Source: Lachnospiraceae bacterium | GTDB lineage: Bacteria > Bacillota > Clostridia > Lachnospirales > Lachnospiraceae | Direction of reading: 5' to 3' | Assembly (NCBI GenBank): GCA_910574865.1 | Contig: CAJTDN010000002.1 | Coordinates: 310,001-374,000 of the forward strand | DNA: 64,000 nucleotides | In this document: one piece after another, positions 16,398 to 25,366 of the stretch | Layout of the letters: the number at the start of each line of letters is the position of its first letter | Position numbering within the stretch: position 1 is the stretch's first letter | Program-made: the position numbers and the translations under genes | The notes under the pieces: model-generated | The model's input: only the letters and a program-made list of their open reading frames with translations | Database searches by the model: none | What the model was told of the DNA's origin: nothing

Positions 16398-16505
16398 GTA
16401 ACTCCGCACTACTAGGCTCGAAAACACCTCGCCAAGGTGTGCGGAGTGCGTTCACACGTAAGTGACCAAAAGACGGTCACTAAGTGTTCACAGCAGGAGG
16501 TATAT
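16398..16505. repeat. structured intergenic stretch
   Basis: Nested inverted repeats: ACTCCGCAC...GTGCGGAGT encloses ACACCT/AGGTGT. GTGACC...GGTCAC then sits inside a GTTCAC-type outer pair. It separates the SDR and isomerase genes; the isomerase ribosome site AGGAGG follows at once. Confidence 0.5.
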
Positions 16506-16510
16506 TTAAA

Positions 16511-17146
16511 ATGAAAATCGCATTGATTAATGAAAACAGCCAGGCGGCGAAAAACGAACTCATCGCCGCCTCTTTGAAAAAGATTGTAGAACCGATGGGG
16601 CACACGGTTTACAATTATGGAATGTACGCGCCGGATGACGGCGCACAGCTCACTTACGTGCAATGTGGCATCCTGGGAGCCGTGCTCTTAAACAGCCGGG
16701 CCGCGGACTACGTCATCACGGGCTGCGGCACCGGCGAGGGCGCGATGCTCGCCATGAACTCGTTTCCCGGCGTCATCTGCGGCCACGTCGAGGATCCCGT
16801 TGACGCGTACACGTTCGCGCATGTGAATGACGGGAACGCCGTCGCCATTCCGTTCGCGAAAGGATTCGGCTGGGGCGGCGAGCTCAACCTGGAATACATT
16901 TTCGAAAAATTGTTCGGCTTCGGCCACGGACAGGGATATCCGAAGGAGCGCGCCGAACCCGAAATGCGCAACAAAAAAATCCTGGACAGAGTAAAGGCCG
17001 TCTCCTACAGACCGCTTGTTGACATTTTAAAGGATTTAGATGGAGGCCTGGTCAGGGGCGCTTTCGCCGGGGAACATTTCAAGGAACTTTTCCTTGCGAA
17101 CGCCCAGGACGGGGACGTGGCGGATTTCGTAAAGACGTTGCTATAG
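16511..17146 (+). CDS. RpiB/LacAB-family sugar-phosphate isomerase (DhuI-like)
   Basis: This 211-residue protein opens with MKIALINENSQAAKN, then has the Rossmann-like RpiB core with YVITGCGTGEGAMLAMN (active Cys) and a long C-terminal helical region. RpiB-fold isomerases named DhuI convert 4-deoxy-5-hexosulose-uronate in glycosaminoglycan catabolism; operon context with GH88 and SDR supports that role. The ATG at 16511 follows AGGAGG. Confidence 0.85.
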   Translation: MKIALINENSQAAKNELIAASLKKIVEPMGHTVYNYGMYAPDDGAQLTYVQCGILGAVLLNSRAADYVITGCGTGEGAMLAMNSFPGVICGHVEDPVDAYTFAHVNDGNAVAIPFAKGFGWGGELNLEYIFEKLFGFGHGQGYPKERAEPEMRNKKILDRVKAVSYRPLVDILKDLDGGLVRGAFAGEHFKELFLANAQDGDVADFVKTLL

Positions 17147-17181
17147 TCCAACCAAAGCCGAATTATAAAGGAGGCACGAAC

Positions 17182-17958
17182 ATGATTGCAATCAAAGTAA
17201 TGGACAAACAGTACCGCACCGTTGCCATCGCGCGCGGCGACGAGGAAGTTTCGCTCGTGCTCTATCGGACATACGAGGAAGGCGATTTTATTTTCATCGA
17301 AATGACGGAAACGGAAGGATTTTTACAAATTCAATATGATGATGCCATGGGGAGCGCGCTTCAATGCGTGAAGAAGATGACCTCGTTTAAAATCCCGTTC
17401 AACGAATTAAAGGCTTCTTATTCCCCAAAAGCATTTTCCGGGGAAGTGCACCTTATCACGGCCAGGTACGCCAAAGATTATGAACTCCGCGCATACCGAA
17501 ACCTCGCCCTGAACCCTTATGATTTCGAGGCAAACAGAACCGCTTTCCCCCATGCCTCGTCCGATTCGGGCGCGACCGGCGTTTTTGCCGCGAGAAACGC
17601 CATCGACGGAATCCGGGTGAACCAGAGCCACAACGAATGGCCCTATTGTTCATGGGGCATCAACAAGAATCCTGATTCCAAGCTGAAAATCGACTTCGGA
17701 CACGAGGCCGACATAGACAAAATTACGCTTTACATCCGTTTTGACATGCCGCACGACAATTATTGGGAGCAGATAAACGTGAACTTTTCCGACGGCGAGC
17801 CGCTGACGATGCCCCTCGAAATGACGGACAAGCCCCAGACGCTGGCTTTTGAAACGAGGAGGACGACGTTTGTCGAACTTTCAAACATGGTCGCGGCCAA
17901 GCGGCCGTCCTTGTTTCCCGCCTTGTCGCAAATCGAGATTTACGGGAACGCAATTTAG
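17182..17958 (+). CDS. F5/8C (discoidin-like) domain protein of the glucuronide operon
   Basis: The protein has 258 residues and no signal peptide. Residues 1-105 form an unrecognised beta-rich domain. Residues about 110-258 look like an F5/8 type C module (ASDSGATGVFAARNAIDG, then WGINKNPDSKLKIDFG and IDKITLYIRFD). It follows the isomerase by 35 bp with an AAAGGAGG site, so it belongs to the operon. Binding of an oligosaccharide or a sugar acid inside the cell is a guess. Confidence 0.75.
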   Translation: MIAIKVMDKQYRTVAIARGDEEVSLVLYRTYEEGDFIFIEMTETEGFLQIQYDDAMGSALQCVKKMTSFKIPFNELKASYSPKAFSGEVHLITARYAKDYELRAYRNLALNPYDFEANRTAFPHASSDSGATGVFAARNAIDGIRVNQSHNEWPYCSWGINKNPDSKLKIDFGHEADIDKITLYIRFDMPHDNYWEQINVNFSDGEPLTMPLEMTDKPQTLAFETRRTTFVELSNMVAAKRPSLFPALSQIEIYGNAI

Positions 17959-17985
17959 ATTACTGTAAAAGTCCCGGACGGCGGC

Positions 17986-18265
17986 GAAACGAATTGCAAG
18001 CCAGCTTGCATATTCGTTTCGACATCGGACGGGCAACTCCAAATCACTGTCCGGACAAACGCGTTTGCAGCCTTTGTGACATCCCGTTTGACAAGAATCC
18101 AGTCAAGGCCGGACGGAAACGGATGAAGCTTTACTTGTCGCCCATGAACGCGCTCAGCGCCCTGGCACAGGCAAGCGTGCCGCCCGACGTGAAAGTCATA
18201 GACTAAATATCCGGGGGGGCGTTTTTTAGGAATCGCGTGAAATACCTTTTCCTAGAGAACGCCCC
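17986..18265. terminator. two hairpins after the glucuronide operon
   Basis: Hairpin 1 (17986-18020) pairs GAAACGAAT-GCAAGC with GCTTGC-ATTCGTTTC. Hairpin 2 (18215-18265) pairs GGGGCGTT...TAGGA with TCCTA...AACGCCCC. Between them a short frame ending in PPDVKVID (about 18123-18206) looks like a leftover fragment; I cannot name it. A third stem, GTTACAG...GTAAC, at about 18289-18318 lies just past the thiC stop. Confidence 0.5.
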
Positions 18266-18324
18266 ATATATATGGAAAATCCGATATTGTTACAGTTTGG
18301 CCAAGGCTGAGCCGTAACCCGATA

Positions 18325-19653
18325 TTACAAAATGTCGATATATTCCCCGTTCAGAGCCTTGTTCATGCTCCGCACGGCACAGAATTTCCCGCACATCGAG
18401 CAGCTGTCTTCATGTTCCGGGGCCCGGCTGTCGCGAATCCGCCTCGCCGTCTCCGAGTCAAGGGAACATTCCCACTGCTTTTCCCAGTCAAACGTCCTTC
18501 TCGCGTCCGCCATCCTGTCGTCAACGTCCCTCGCATGCGGGATTTTCTTCGCGATATCTGCCGCGTGCGCCGCGATTTTGGACGCGACGATTCCCTGCTT
18601 GACATCCTCCACGTCCGGCAGGGCCAGGTGCTCGGCCGGTGTCACGTAACATAGGAAAGCCGCGCCCGCCGAAGCCGCGACGGCGCCGCCGATGGCCGAA
18701 GTAATGTGGTCGTAACCGGGGGCGACATCGGTGACAATCGGCCCCAGCACATAAAACGGCGCGCCCATGCAAATGGTCTGCTGCAGCTTCATGTTGGCCT
18801 CAATCTGGTCAAGCGGCATATGCCCGGGGCCTTCCACCATGACCTGCACGTCCTTTTCCCACGCCCGTTTCGTCAACTCGCCGAGACGGACCAGCTCTTC
18901 AATCTGGCACACGTCGCTTCCGTCGGCCAGGCACCCCGGGCGGCAGGCATCCCCGAGTGAAATCGTCACGTCATACTCCCGGCAAATGTCAAGAATCTCG
19001 TCAAAATATTCATAAAACGGGTTTTCCTCCCCCGTCATGCTCATCCACGCGAAAACAAGGGAACCGCCGCGCGACACGATATTCATTTTCCGCTTGTGCT
19101 TCTTAATCTGCTCAATCGTCTTGCGGGTGATGCCGCAATGGAGCGTGACAAAATCCACGCCGTCCTCGGCATGCAGGCGAACCACGTCGATAAAGTCCCT
19201 GGCCGTAAGGGTCGCCAAATCCCGCCGGTAATGGATGACGCTGTCGTAAACCGGCACCGTGCCAATCATCGCCGGGCACTCGCTTGTAAGCTTCCTTCGA
19301 AACGGCCGCGTGTCACCGTGGGACGACAAGTCCATGATGGCTTCCGCCCCCATGTCCACCGCCGCCATCACTTTCTTCATCTCCACGTCATAATCCTTGC
19401 AGTCCCTGGAAACGCCCAGGTTCACGTTAATCTTCGTGCGCAGCATCGAACCGACCCCGTTCGGCTCGATACAGTCATGCAGTTTATTGGCACAGATTGC
19501 CACCTGGCCTTTGGCCACCCATTCCCGGATTTCCTCTTCCGTGCGGTATTCCTTTTTCGCCACCGCTTTCATTTCCGGCGTGACGATGCCACGTCTGGCG
19601 GCATCCATCTGTGTCGCATATTCCCTCGGCATGTCATTTTCCATATTTTTCAT
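18325..19653 (-). CDS. thiC: phosphomethylpyrimidine synthase
   Basis: ThiC turns AIR into HMP-phosphate, the pyrimidine half of thiamin, by radical SAM chemistry. The 442-residue protein is the short clostridial form without the N-terminal extension of the E. coli enzyme. The C-terminal cluster motif CSMCGKFC (Cx2Cx4C) is intact, as are EGPGHMPLDQIEAN and GDACRPG. The start is 19653 or the in-frame ATG at 19644. It is the last gene of the thi operon. Confidence 0.96.
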   Translation of the reverse strand: MKNMENDMPREYATQMDAARRGIVTPEMKAVAKKEYRTEEEIREWVAKGQVAICANKLHDCIEPNGVGSMLRTKINVNLGVSRDCKDYDVEMKKVMAAVDMGAEAIMDLSSHGDTRPFRRKLTSECPAMIGTVPVYDSVIHYRRDLATLTARDFIDVVRLHAEDGVDFVTLHCGITRKTIEQIKKHKRKMNIVSRGGSLVFAWMSMTGEENPFYEYFDEILDICREYDVTISLGDACRPGCLADGSDVCQIEELVRLGELTKRAWEKDVQVMVEGPGHMPLDQIEANMKLQQTICMGAPFYVLGPIVTDVAPGYDHITSAIGGAVAASAGAAFLCYVTPAEHLALPDVEDVKQGIVASKIAAHAADIAKKIPHARDVDDRMADARRTFDWEKQWECSLDSETARRIRDSRAPEHEDSCSMCGKFCAVRSMNKALNGEYIDIL

Positions 19654-19700
19654 GTTCCTTTTTCATCCTTTCAAACAGATTTCTCGTGATACTCACGGTT

Positions 19701-19826
19701 GCGCTTTCGCATTTCCACCTTCACGCATTCCTGCCTGCCGCGCTTTCGCATTTCCACCTTCACGCATTCCTGCCTGCCGCGCTTTCGCTTTCGCACCTTT
19801 ACTTTCACGCTTTCCCATCTGCCGCG
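19701..19826. repeat. 39-bp tandem repeat after thiD
   Basis: Two near-perfect 39-bp units begin with GCGCTTTCGCATTTCCACCT at 19701 and 19740. A third unit is degenerate, and the start of a fourth touches the thiD stop. The period is 13 codons and frames are open on both strands, but no ribosome site is seen. Confidence 0.8.
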
Positions 19827-19829
19827 CTT

Positions 19830-20627
19830 TCACCCGCCAAAACGCCCGGCCAAATCAAACGCGTGGTTCATCGGCCCGCAGCCCTTCCCCAAATCCAGCA
19901 TGTCGGCCAGCGCGCCGGAAACATATTCCTTCGCCCGCGCCACGGACTCCGTAAGGTCGAATCCTTTTGCCAGGTTGGCCGCGATGGCCGAGGACAACGT
20001 GCAGCCCGTCCCGTGCGTGTTGGGATTGTCAATCCGTTTTCCCTCGAACCAGCGGCATTCGCCGTCCATGTACAAAAAATCATTCGCGTCGTTGATATCA
20101 TGCCCGCCTTTTACCAGGACGGCGCACCCATACGCGCCGCCAATAAGCCCCGCCGCCTTTTCCATGTCCCGTTTCCCTTTGATTCCCACGCCCGACAAGA
20201 CTTCCGCCTCGGAAATGTTCGGCGTGACGAGGGTGGCCAGCGGGAGCAATTTTTCAATCAACGCGTCCACCGCGTCCGTCCGCATCAGGCGCGAACCGCT
20301 CGTTGCCACCATGACCGGGTCAACCACGACGTTTCCCGCCTTATAAAACGTAAGTCTTTCGGCAATCACTTCGACAAGCCCAACCGACGAGACCATGCCT
20401 ATTTTGACCGCATCAGGGAAAATATCCGTGAACACCGCGTCAATTTGCTTTTGCAAGAACCTTGGTTCCACCTCCAAAATGTCCGAGACGCCGGTCGTGT
20501 TCTGCGCCGTCAGTGCCGTCACCGCACTCATGGCATAAACGCCGTTCATCGCCATCGTCTTGATATCTGCCTGAATACCGGCGCCTCCGCTGGAATCACT
20601 TCCCGCGATTGATAATGCCGTTCTCAT
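19830..20627 (-). CDS. thiD: HMP / HMP-phosphate kinase
   Basis: ThiD adds both phosphates to HMP. The 265-residue ribokinase-fold protein starts MRTALSIAGSDSSGGAGIQADIK-like, has DPVMVATSG in the middle and the HGTGCTLSSAIAANLA catalytic and anion-hole motif near the C-terminus. GGAGAAACGG lies before the ATG. It sits between thiE and thiC. Confidence 0.95.
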   Translation of the reverse strand: MRTALSIAGSDSSGGAGIQADIKTMAMNGVYAMSAVTALTAQNTTGVSDILEVEPRFLQKQIDAVFTDIFPDAVKIGMVSSVGLVEVIAERLTFYKAGNVVVDPVMVATSGSRLMRTDAVDALIEKLLPLATLVTPNISEAEVLSGVGIKGKRDMEKAAGLIGGAYGCAVLVKGGHDINDANDFLYMDGECRWFEGKRIDNPNTHGTGCTLSSAIAANLAKGFDLTESVARAKEYVSGALADMLDLGKGCGPMNHAFDLAGRFGG

Positions 20628-20780
20628 CCGTTTCTCCTTTCTGGTTTTCCTCCCATAACATCGTTTTCTATTAGCATTATTTTTCTATTGCGACGGAAGG
20701 TGGTGCCCCCAATCCGCCGCCCGTAACCGTTAAGAACCCACGGTAGATTTCATCGGCCGCGAGTATGACAACGCCGCCTT

Positions 20781-21425
20781 TTACCCTTTTGTTACTATTT
20801 TTTCCGAGAGCATTCTTAACTCCCTGCACTCGCTTTCAATGTCCCCCGCCGCGAATATGGCCGAGACCAATGCCACGCCGTCCACGCCGGTTCCTGTCAA
20901 TTGTCCGATATTCCCTTTGTTGATGCCGCCAATGGCCACCACGGGAATATGCACGGCGGCGCAAATTTCTTTCAATGACTCGCGTGCCACCTCGCAGGCA
21001 TCCGTCTTCGTCGTGGTGGAAAATACCGCGCCCACCCCGAGATAATCCGCGCCCGCCGCCTCTGCCGCCAAGGCCTGCTTAACGGTCCGCACCGACACGC
21101 CAATCATCATGTCGTCCCCGACGAGCGCGCGGACGCGCCCCGCCTCCATGTCCCCCTGGCCGACGTGGATGCCGTCCGCCCGGCACTTGATGGCAATCTC
21201 CACGTTGTCATTGACAATGAACGGAATTCCATATTTCGCGCAAAGAGCCTTCATGTCCACGGCCTCCGCAAAAAATTCCTCCTCGTCCAACTCTTTTTCC
21301 CGTAGCTGGACGAGCGTCGCCCCGCCTTTTAAGGCCGCCTCTACTTGTTCCAACAACGTCTGCCTCCCCACCCAGCTTCTGTCCGTCACCGCGTAGAGAC
21401 GCATCATTTCCTTTTCACATTTCAT
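20781..21425 (-). CDS. thiE: thiamin-phosphate synthase
   Basis: ThiE joins HMP-PP and THZ-P. The 214-residue TIM barrel has LVQLREKELDEEEF, the pyrophosphate motif NDNVEIA, GIHVGQGDM, STTTKTDA and VAIGGINKGN. The start follows GAGGAGG. The 153-bp gap to thiD holds no gene. Confidence 0.95.
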   Translation of the reverse strand: MKCEKEMMRLYAVTDRSWVGRQTLLEQVEAALKGGATLVQLREKELDEEEFFAEAVDMKALCAKYGIPFIVNDNVEIAIKCRADGIHVGQGDMEAGRVRALVGDDMMIGVSVRTVKQALAAEAAGADYLGVGAVFSTTTKTDACEVARESLKEICAAVHIPVVAIGGINKGNIGQLTGTGVDGVALVSAIFAAGDIESECRELRMLSEKIVTKG

Positions 21426-21544
21426 GACCGTCCTCCTCGTGCCATTCGTTTTACGCCATCACCGCCTTGCAAAGCCGGGCGCTTACGCGTCCATCCGCTC
21501 CCACCCGTGAACTTACGCCCATGCCCCGCCAAGCGCACGGGTAC

Positions 21545-22372
21545 TTATGCGTCTCTTTTTTCGTAGTTCGCGCGGCCCTCCAATGTCCCGCCGTCAAGGC
21601 GGTACATGGCGTCGATGATGTAATTGCGATAGCTCGCGTTACCATCTTGTTCCCCCAGCCTCTCGTGGGCAATCTCGCCGCACACGCCCATCGCGCAGAC
21701 GGCCGCGCACGCCGCGTCAAGCTCCCGCCCCGGATTTGCCGCCACGTATGCCGCCACAAGGGCCGACAACTGGCACCCCGTCCCGGTAATGCCGCTCATC
21801 ATCGGATGGCCGTTGTAAATACAGTACGCCCCGTCGACATCCGCCACAATGTCAATCGCCCCGGTGATGGCGACAATTGCCTTGGCTTTGGCCGCGAAAT
21901 TTTTGGCAAATGCCACGGCCTGCCCGACATTTTCCGCAGTCACGGCATCGTCCACGTCTGCGTCCACCCCTTTCGTCGTGCCGCTCCCATCGGCCAGCGT
22001 CTTGATTTCCGAAATATTGCCACGGATGACGGTAAAATGTACCTTCTCCATCAATTCCAACGCCGTTTTCGTCCTTAACGCGGACGCGCCCGCGCCGACC
22101 GGGTCAAGCACGACGGGATGCTTAAGCCGGTTCGCCTTTTGCCCCGCCAAAAGCATCGCCGGAATCGTGCGCCGGTTCAACGTCCCGATATTGATGTTCA
22201 ATCCCGCGCAAATACTTGTAATCTCTTCCACCTCGTCCGCGTCGTCCGACATGATGGGCGAACCGCCGCACGCCAGAAGCATGTTCGCGCAGTCGTTCAC
22301 CGTCACATAATTCGTGATGTTATGTATCAGGGGATGACGTTCCCTGACATTTTCAAGCATTTCCCCTAACAT
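21545..22372 (-). CDS. thiM: hydroxyethylthiazole kinase
   Basis: ThiM phosphorylates the thiazole alcohol for salvage. The 275-residue protein shows HNITNYVTVNDCANMLLACG, DPVGAGAS and the catalytic GTGCQLSALVAAY. AAAGGAGG lies before the ATG. With thiW, thiE and thiD it gives thiazole salvage; thiC gives new pyrimidine. No thiazole synthesis genes are in the window. Confidence 0.95.
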   Translation of the reverse strand: MLGEMLENVRERHPLIHNITNYVTVNDCANMLLACGGSPIMSDDADEVEEITSICAGLNINIGTLNRRTIPAMLLAGQKANRLKHPVVLDPVGAGASALRTKTALELMEKVHFTVIRGNISEIKTLADGSGTTKGVDADVDDAVTAENVGQAVAFAKNFAAKAKAIVAITGAIDIVADVDGAYCIYNGHPMMSGITGTGCQLSALVAAYVAANPGRELDAACAAVCAMGVCGEIAHERLGEQDGNASYRNYIIDAMYRLDGGTLEGRANYEKRDA

Positions 22373-22487
22373 GGTTACCTCCTTTATTCACAGTTCCTTA
22401 CTATTCGCGGCCAGCCGCCGCACATGCACATTCGCCGTGTCTTATGGCACTTTTCCTGCAACTCCCGCAAATCCATGGCACCCGCTC

Positions 22488-22994
22488 TCATTTTGCCAGC
22501 CGCCCCGACACGCCGGTTTTCTGAAACGCCTTCAGCACGATTGCGGACAATATCGCGCCGCCCACCGTGGAAATAAAAAACGGGACGACATAGGCATAAA
22601 ACGCGATGTCGCCGGCTTTCTGCCCCATGAACAAAATGGCGACGGGATACGCGCACAGCCCGCCTAAAACGGCCGTGCCAAACACTTCCGCGAGCAGCGT
22701 GAAGGGCACGTTTTTTGTTTTCCAATACACGATTCCGCAAAGCAGGGCACCCAACATGCTGCCCGGAAACGCCATCAGGCTGCCAAGTGCCAGGATGTTC
22801 CGAATCAGGCTGGCGGCAAACGCGACGCCGACTCCGTACCACGGGCCAAGCAAGACGGCGCACAAGATATTTACCATGTGCTGGACGGGCGCGCACTTGC
22901 TCCCGAAAATCGGTATGGAGAACATGCTGCCGACCACCGCGACGGCACACAAAATCCCCGCGATACATAGTTTCCTCGTCTGTTCTGTTTTCAT
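22488..22994 (-). CDS. thiW: ThiW, S component for thiazole uptake
   Basis: This 168-residue protein has about five or six membrane helices and the GSKCAPVQHMVNILCAVLLG region typical of ThiW. It is the substrate-binding part of an ECF transporter; the shared EcfAAT module is not in the window. The ATG at 22994 follows AAAGGAG. It is first in the operon after a roughly 650-bp leader. Confidence 0.92.
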   Translation of the reverse strand: MKTEQTRKLCIAGILCAVAVVGSMFSIPIFGSKCAPVQHMVNILCAVLLGPWYGVGVAFAASLIRNILALGSLMAFPGSMLGALLCGIVYWKTKNVPFTLLAEVFGTAVLGGLCAYPVAILFMGQKAGDIAFYAYVVPFFISTVGGAILSAIVLKAFQKTGVSGRLAK

Positions 22995-23019
22995 TGTTCT
23001 AATCTCCTTTGAATTTTTC

Positions 23020-23212
23020 CAACTGTGCGGTTGCAATCCGATAACCGACCGGAATGCAATTTATTGCAATGACAGTCGGTTATCGGATTAGCAACCCATC
23101 CTCCTAATGAGTAAAACGCGACTGCGTTAGCAGACGTAAGAGCGCATAAGCGCGAGTTTTACGAATGTATGGATGGGTTGGATAATCTTTAGATTATCCA
23201 ACCGCACAGCTG
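23020..23212. repeat. large nested inverted repeats in the thi leader
   Basis: The outermost pair is CAACTGTGCGGTTG (about 23020) with CAACCGCACAGCTG (about 23200). Inside are CAATCCGATAACCGAC/GTCGGTTATCGGATT (23033-23084), AACCCATCC/GGATGGGTT, and a 28-bp perfect palindrome (arms GGTTGGATAATCTT and its complement) at about 23178-23205. A GCGACTGCGTTAGCAGAC motif recurs in similar form at about 23527-23545. Confidence 0.7.
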
Positions 23213-23581
23213 GGATTTTTTACATGAGAACGACAATCACAGCGTCGTCCTCAAAATAGCCCTGCGGACAATGCGCGCCGCACTTTTTCCAACCACACGA
23301 CCGGAATATCGGTACTATTCACGGGGCTGTGCGCTTCTACGCTCCCGCTCCGGTCCGTGCCAAACGTGTGCCACCGGCACAAGGCGCTCCCCTTGCACCC
23401 GCCCGAATCCGTTCGGGTAGTCCGTCCTTCACTTCCTTTCAAAAAAGATTTCCTATGTTACTGTTATTCAGTAACTTTCCTATGACGAAACAAAGAGTTT
23501 CGCTTGCGAAACTCTCGCGCCAGAGCGCGGCTGCGTCAGCAGACATTTCCCTTAGGCGCGAAGCGCGCATCCCCCGGAGGG
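23213..23581. other. thi leader, middle part
   Basis: No supported gene. A 63-codon TTG-started minus-strand frame at 23251-23442 lacks a ribosome site and any family likeness. Short palindromes (TGTGCC-acc-GGCACA; CCGAA-tccg-TTCGG) and a motif related to the one in the nested repeats are present. Confidence 0.45.
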
Positions 23582-23622
23582 TTTTTGTGTCATGGGAACG
23601 AGGTTTCCTATGACACAAAAAA
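23582..23622 (-). terminator. hairpin downstream of the TPP aptamer
   Basis: TTGTGTCAT-GGAAA pairs with TTTCC-ATGACACAA, with T-runs on both sides. On the minus strand it comes about 40 bases after the TPP aptamer, so it is the likely expression-platform terminator. Confidence 0.65.
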
Positions 23623-23659
23623 ACAGAAGTCACCCGATTTGGCAACTTCCGCTTCACAC

Positions 23660-23758
23660 GTTTATCTCAGGCATCCCTACGTTGGCATTATCCAAATCAG
23701 GTTATCGGTCGAAGGTCATACCTTCCTCTCAGCTCGTCATACAAGCTCCCGTCTGTTT
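23660..23758 (-). ncRNA. TPP (THI-element) riboswitch
   Basis: Read on the minus strand the aptamer has the conserved CTGAGA box, the ACC...AACCTGAT stretch, TGGATAATGCCAACGTAGGGA-type pyrophosphate helix sequence, and flanking P1 bases. It precedes thiW-thiM-thiE-thiD-thiC and should shut the operon down when TPP is plentiful. Confidence 0.93.
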
Positions 23759-23855
23759 TATTGTCGGATACTATCATAGCTCGTTTTGCGTAAAAATGCA
23801 AGAATTATTTTTCTAAATTCTCTCGATTCTCTTGATATCATCTATTGTGAATATA

Positions 23856-23980
23856 ATGATACCAGGGTCAAAAGGTCATGTGTTCCATGCTTGCATGGAA
23901 AAGCATGACTTTGGAAGTGCGCAAAACACCGAAAAGTAGCCATTTTCCGTAGGAAAATGAGCGGATTTGAGGTGTTTTAG
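23856..23980. repeat. dispersed structured repeat, copy 2
   Basis: It matches copy 1 (3281-3446) from ATGATACCAGGGTCAAAAGG to GGTGTTTTAG. The first palindrome is TCCATGC-tt-GCATGGA here but GACATGC-tt-GCATGTC in copy 1, so both sides of the stem changed together. The distal GTTGC and GGTATCAT parts are missing. Confidence 0.75.
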
Positions 23981-24078
23981 GGCACTGACATTGTGCAAAT
24001 AACTTGTCACTTAGTGCAAATGACTTTCCACGAAAAAGCAAGTATAATTTTTGATAGCTTAATACCAAAACAAAGAGA

Positions 24079-25097
24079 ATGGGGAGGAACAAATTCTGGC
24101 TTGACACGAGCGGCAAGCCAATCCATGCCAATGGCTTTTCTGTTTTCTACGGTGAAAAAGATCAGCTCTATTACTGATTCGGTGAAAACAAGGAGAAATC
24201 CACCGGGAAGAACACGATTTGGCATTGGGGCGTGCGGCTCTACGCTTCCAGAGATCTCTACAACTGGGAAGATTGCGGCCTGATCATCCCGCCCACGCCT
24301 GATGATCTGAACAGCCCGCTTCACCCTACTTACTGCATGGACCGACCCCATTTACTCTACTGTGAAAAAACGGTAAATACGTCATGTGGCTCAAAATCAT
24401 GGCGGGCGAGATTAGCCAGTTTTTCAGCATTCTGGAAGCCGACAAACTGGAAGGCCCTTATACCTACGTTCACAAGGTTTATAAGCCCCTGAAAATGGAC
24501 TCCGGTGATTTTACCCTCTACGCTGATAAAGAGACCGGTAAGGCCTATGTCTTCTTTGAGCGTCCGCACTTCCAGTTAATCTGCGCCACATTGACGGACG
24601 ATTATACAGGCGTGACCGGCGAGTACAGCACCCACTATGGCGGTCTGCTCCCGCCTCTGACCCGTGAAGCGCCGACTTTCTTTGAGCGCAACGGCAAGAA
24701 GTATCTCTTCACCTCAGGAACCAGCGGCTATTATCCCAATCCCTCCAAGGTATGCATGTTCGACGATTATCACGGAGGGCATGTGAATCTGGGCGATCCC
24801 TGCATTGGGGACAAGAACGGTACGACCTTCAATTCCCAGATTACAAGCGTCCTGAAGGTACCGGGCAAGGATCTGTACATTGCTTATGCCGATCGTTGGA
24901 ATCCCCGGTGGTGGGTGCCCAAGCTGTCCAAACAGATTATCAAGGGTATGGAACGTCATTTTGCCGACTACAAGCCAGACACCTCTCCAAAAGAGGAGCG
25001 TCCGTTGCCAGGCGTGAAGACGCAGCATAAAGAGAACACCAGTATCGCCCGCTATGTATGGCTGCCCATCAGGATAAGTTCCTGCTCCGTCATGTAA
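24079..25097 (+). pseudogene. GH43-type glycosidase pseudogene
   Basis: Joining frames gives a GH43-like five-blade protein: FWLDTSGKPIHANGFSVFYG, LYASRDLYNWEDCGLI, DRPHLLYC, KMDSGDFTLYADKETGKAYV. Damage: TGA replaces a Trp codon after LYY at about 24175, a one-base frameshift at about 24367 (EKT/GKYV), and loss of the C-terminus after about 25070. The longest intact frame is 24384-25097. Sugar target cannot be assigned; arabinose or xylose polymers are usual for the family. Confidence 0.8.
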
Positions 25098-25123
25098 TCT
25101 CTGGTTTTCAGGATATCCTCACA

Positions 25124-25366
25124 CTACCACTTATTGCAGGAGGCATCCGTGTAGTCGGTGCAGTGTACCCCGGTAAACCTATAGTTGATGTAATCCTGGG
25201 GAAGCATGAACTTACGAATTCTTTTGAAGTTTTTCGGCTCGTTCTCCTGCATCCACAGCAGTTTAGGGGTGGCAAAGCCCGCGAAGGCAATATTGGCCGT
25301 GTATCCGTTTAATTTCTCCCTGCCAATGTTTTCTTCATTTTTTGTTTCTCCTTCCTGCAAGCACAT
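25124..25366 (-). pseudogene. xylulokinase (FGGY) fragment
   Basis: The frame encodes GFATPKLLWMQENEPKNFKR and MLPQDYINYRFTGVHCTDYTDAS, which are diagnostic of the N-terminal domain of XylB-type FGGY kinases. Only about 60 residues of a 500-residue enzyme remain, without start or active site. It fits with the GH43 remnant as leftovers of a pentose utilization locus. Confidence 0.75.

Noticed and set aside
19701-19826. Possible CRISPR array or repeat protein (39-bp units)
   Set aside because: There are no spacers, and open frames on both strands lack ribosome sites.
23251-23442. 63-codon TTG-started frame in the thi leader
   Set aside because: No ribosome site and it lies in a repeat-rich leader; coding is not supported.
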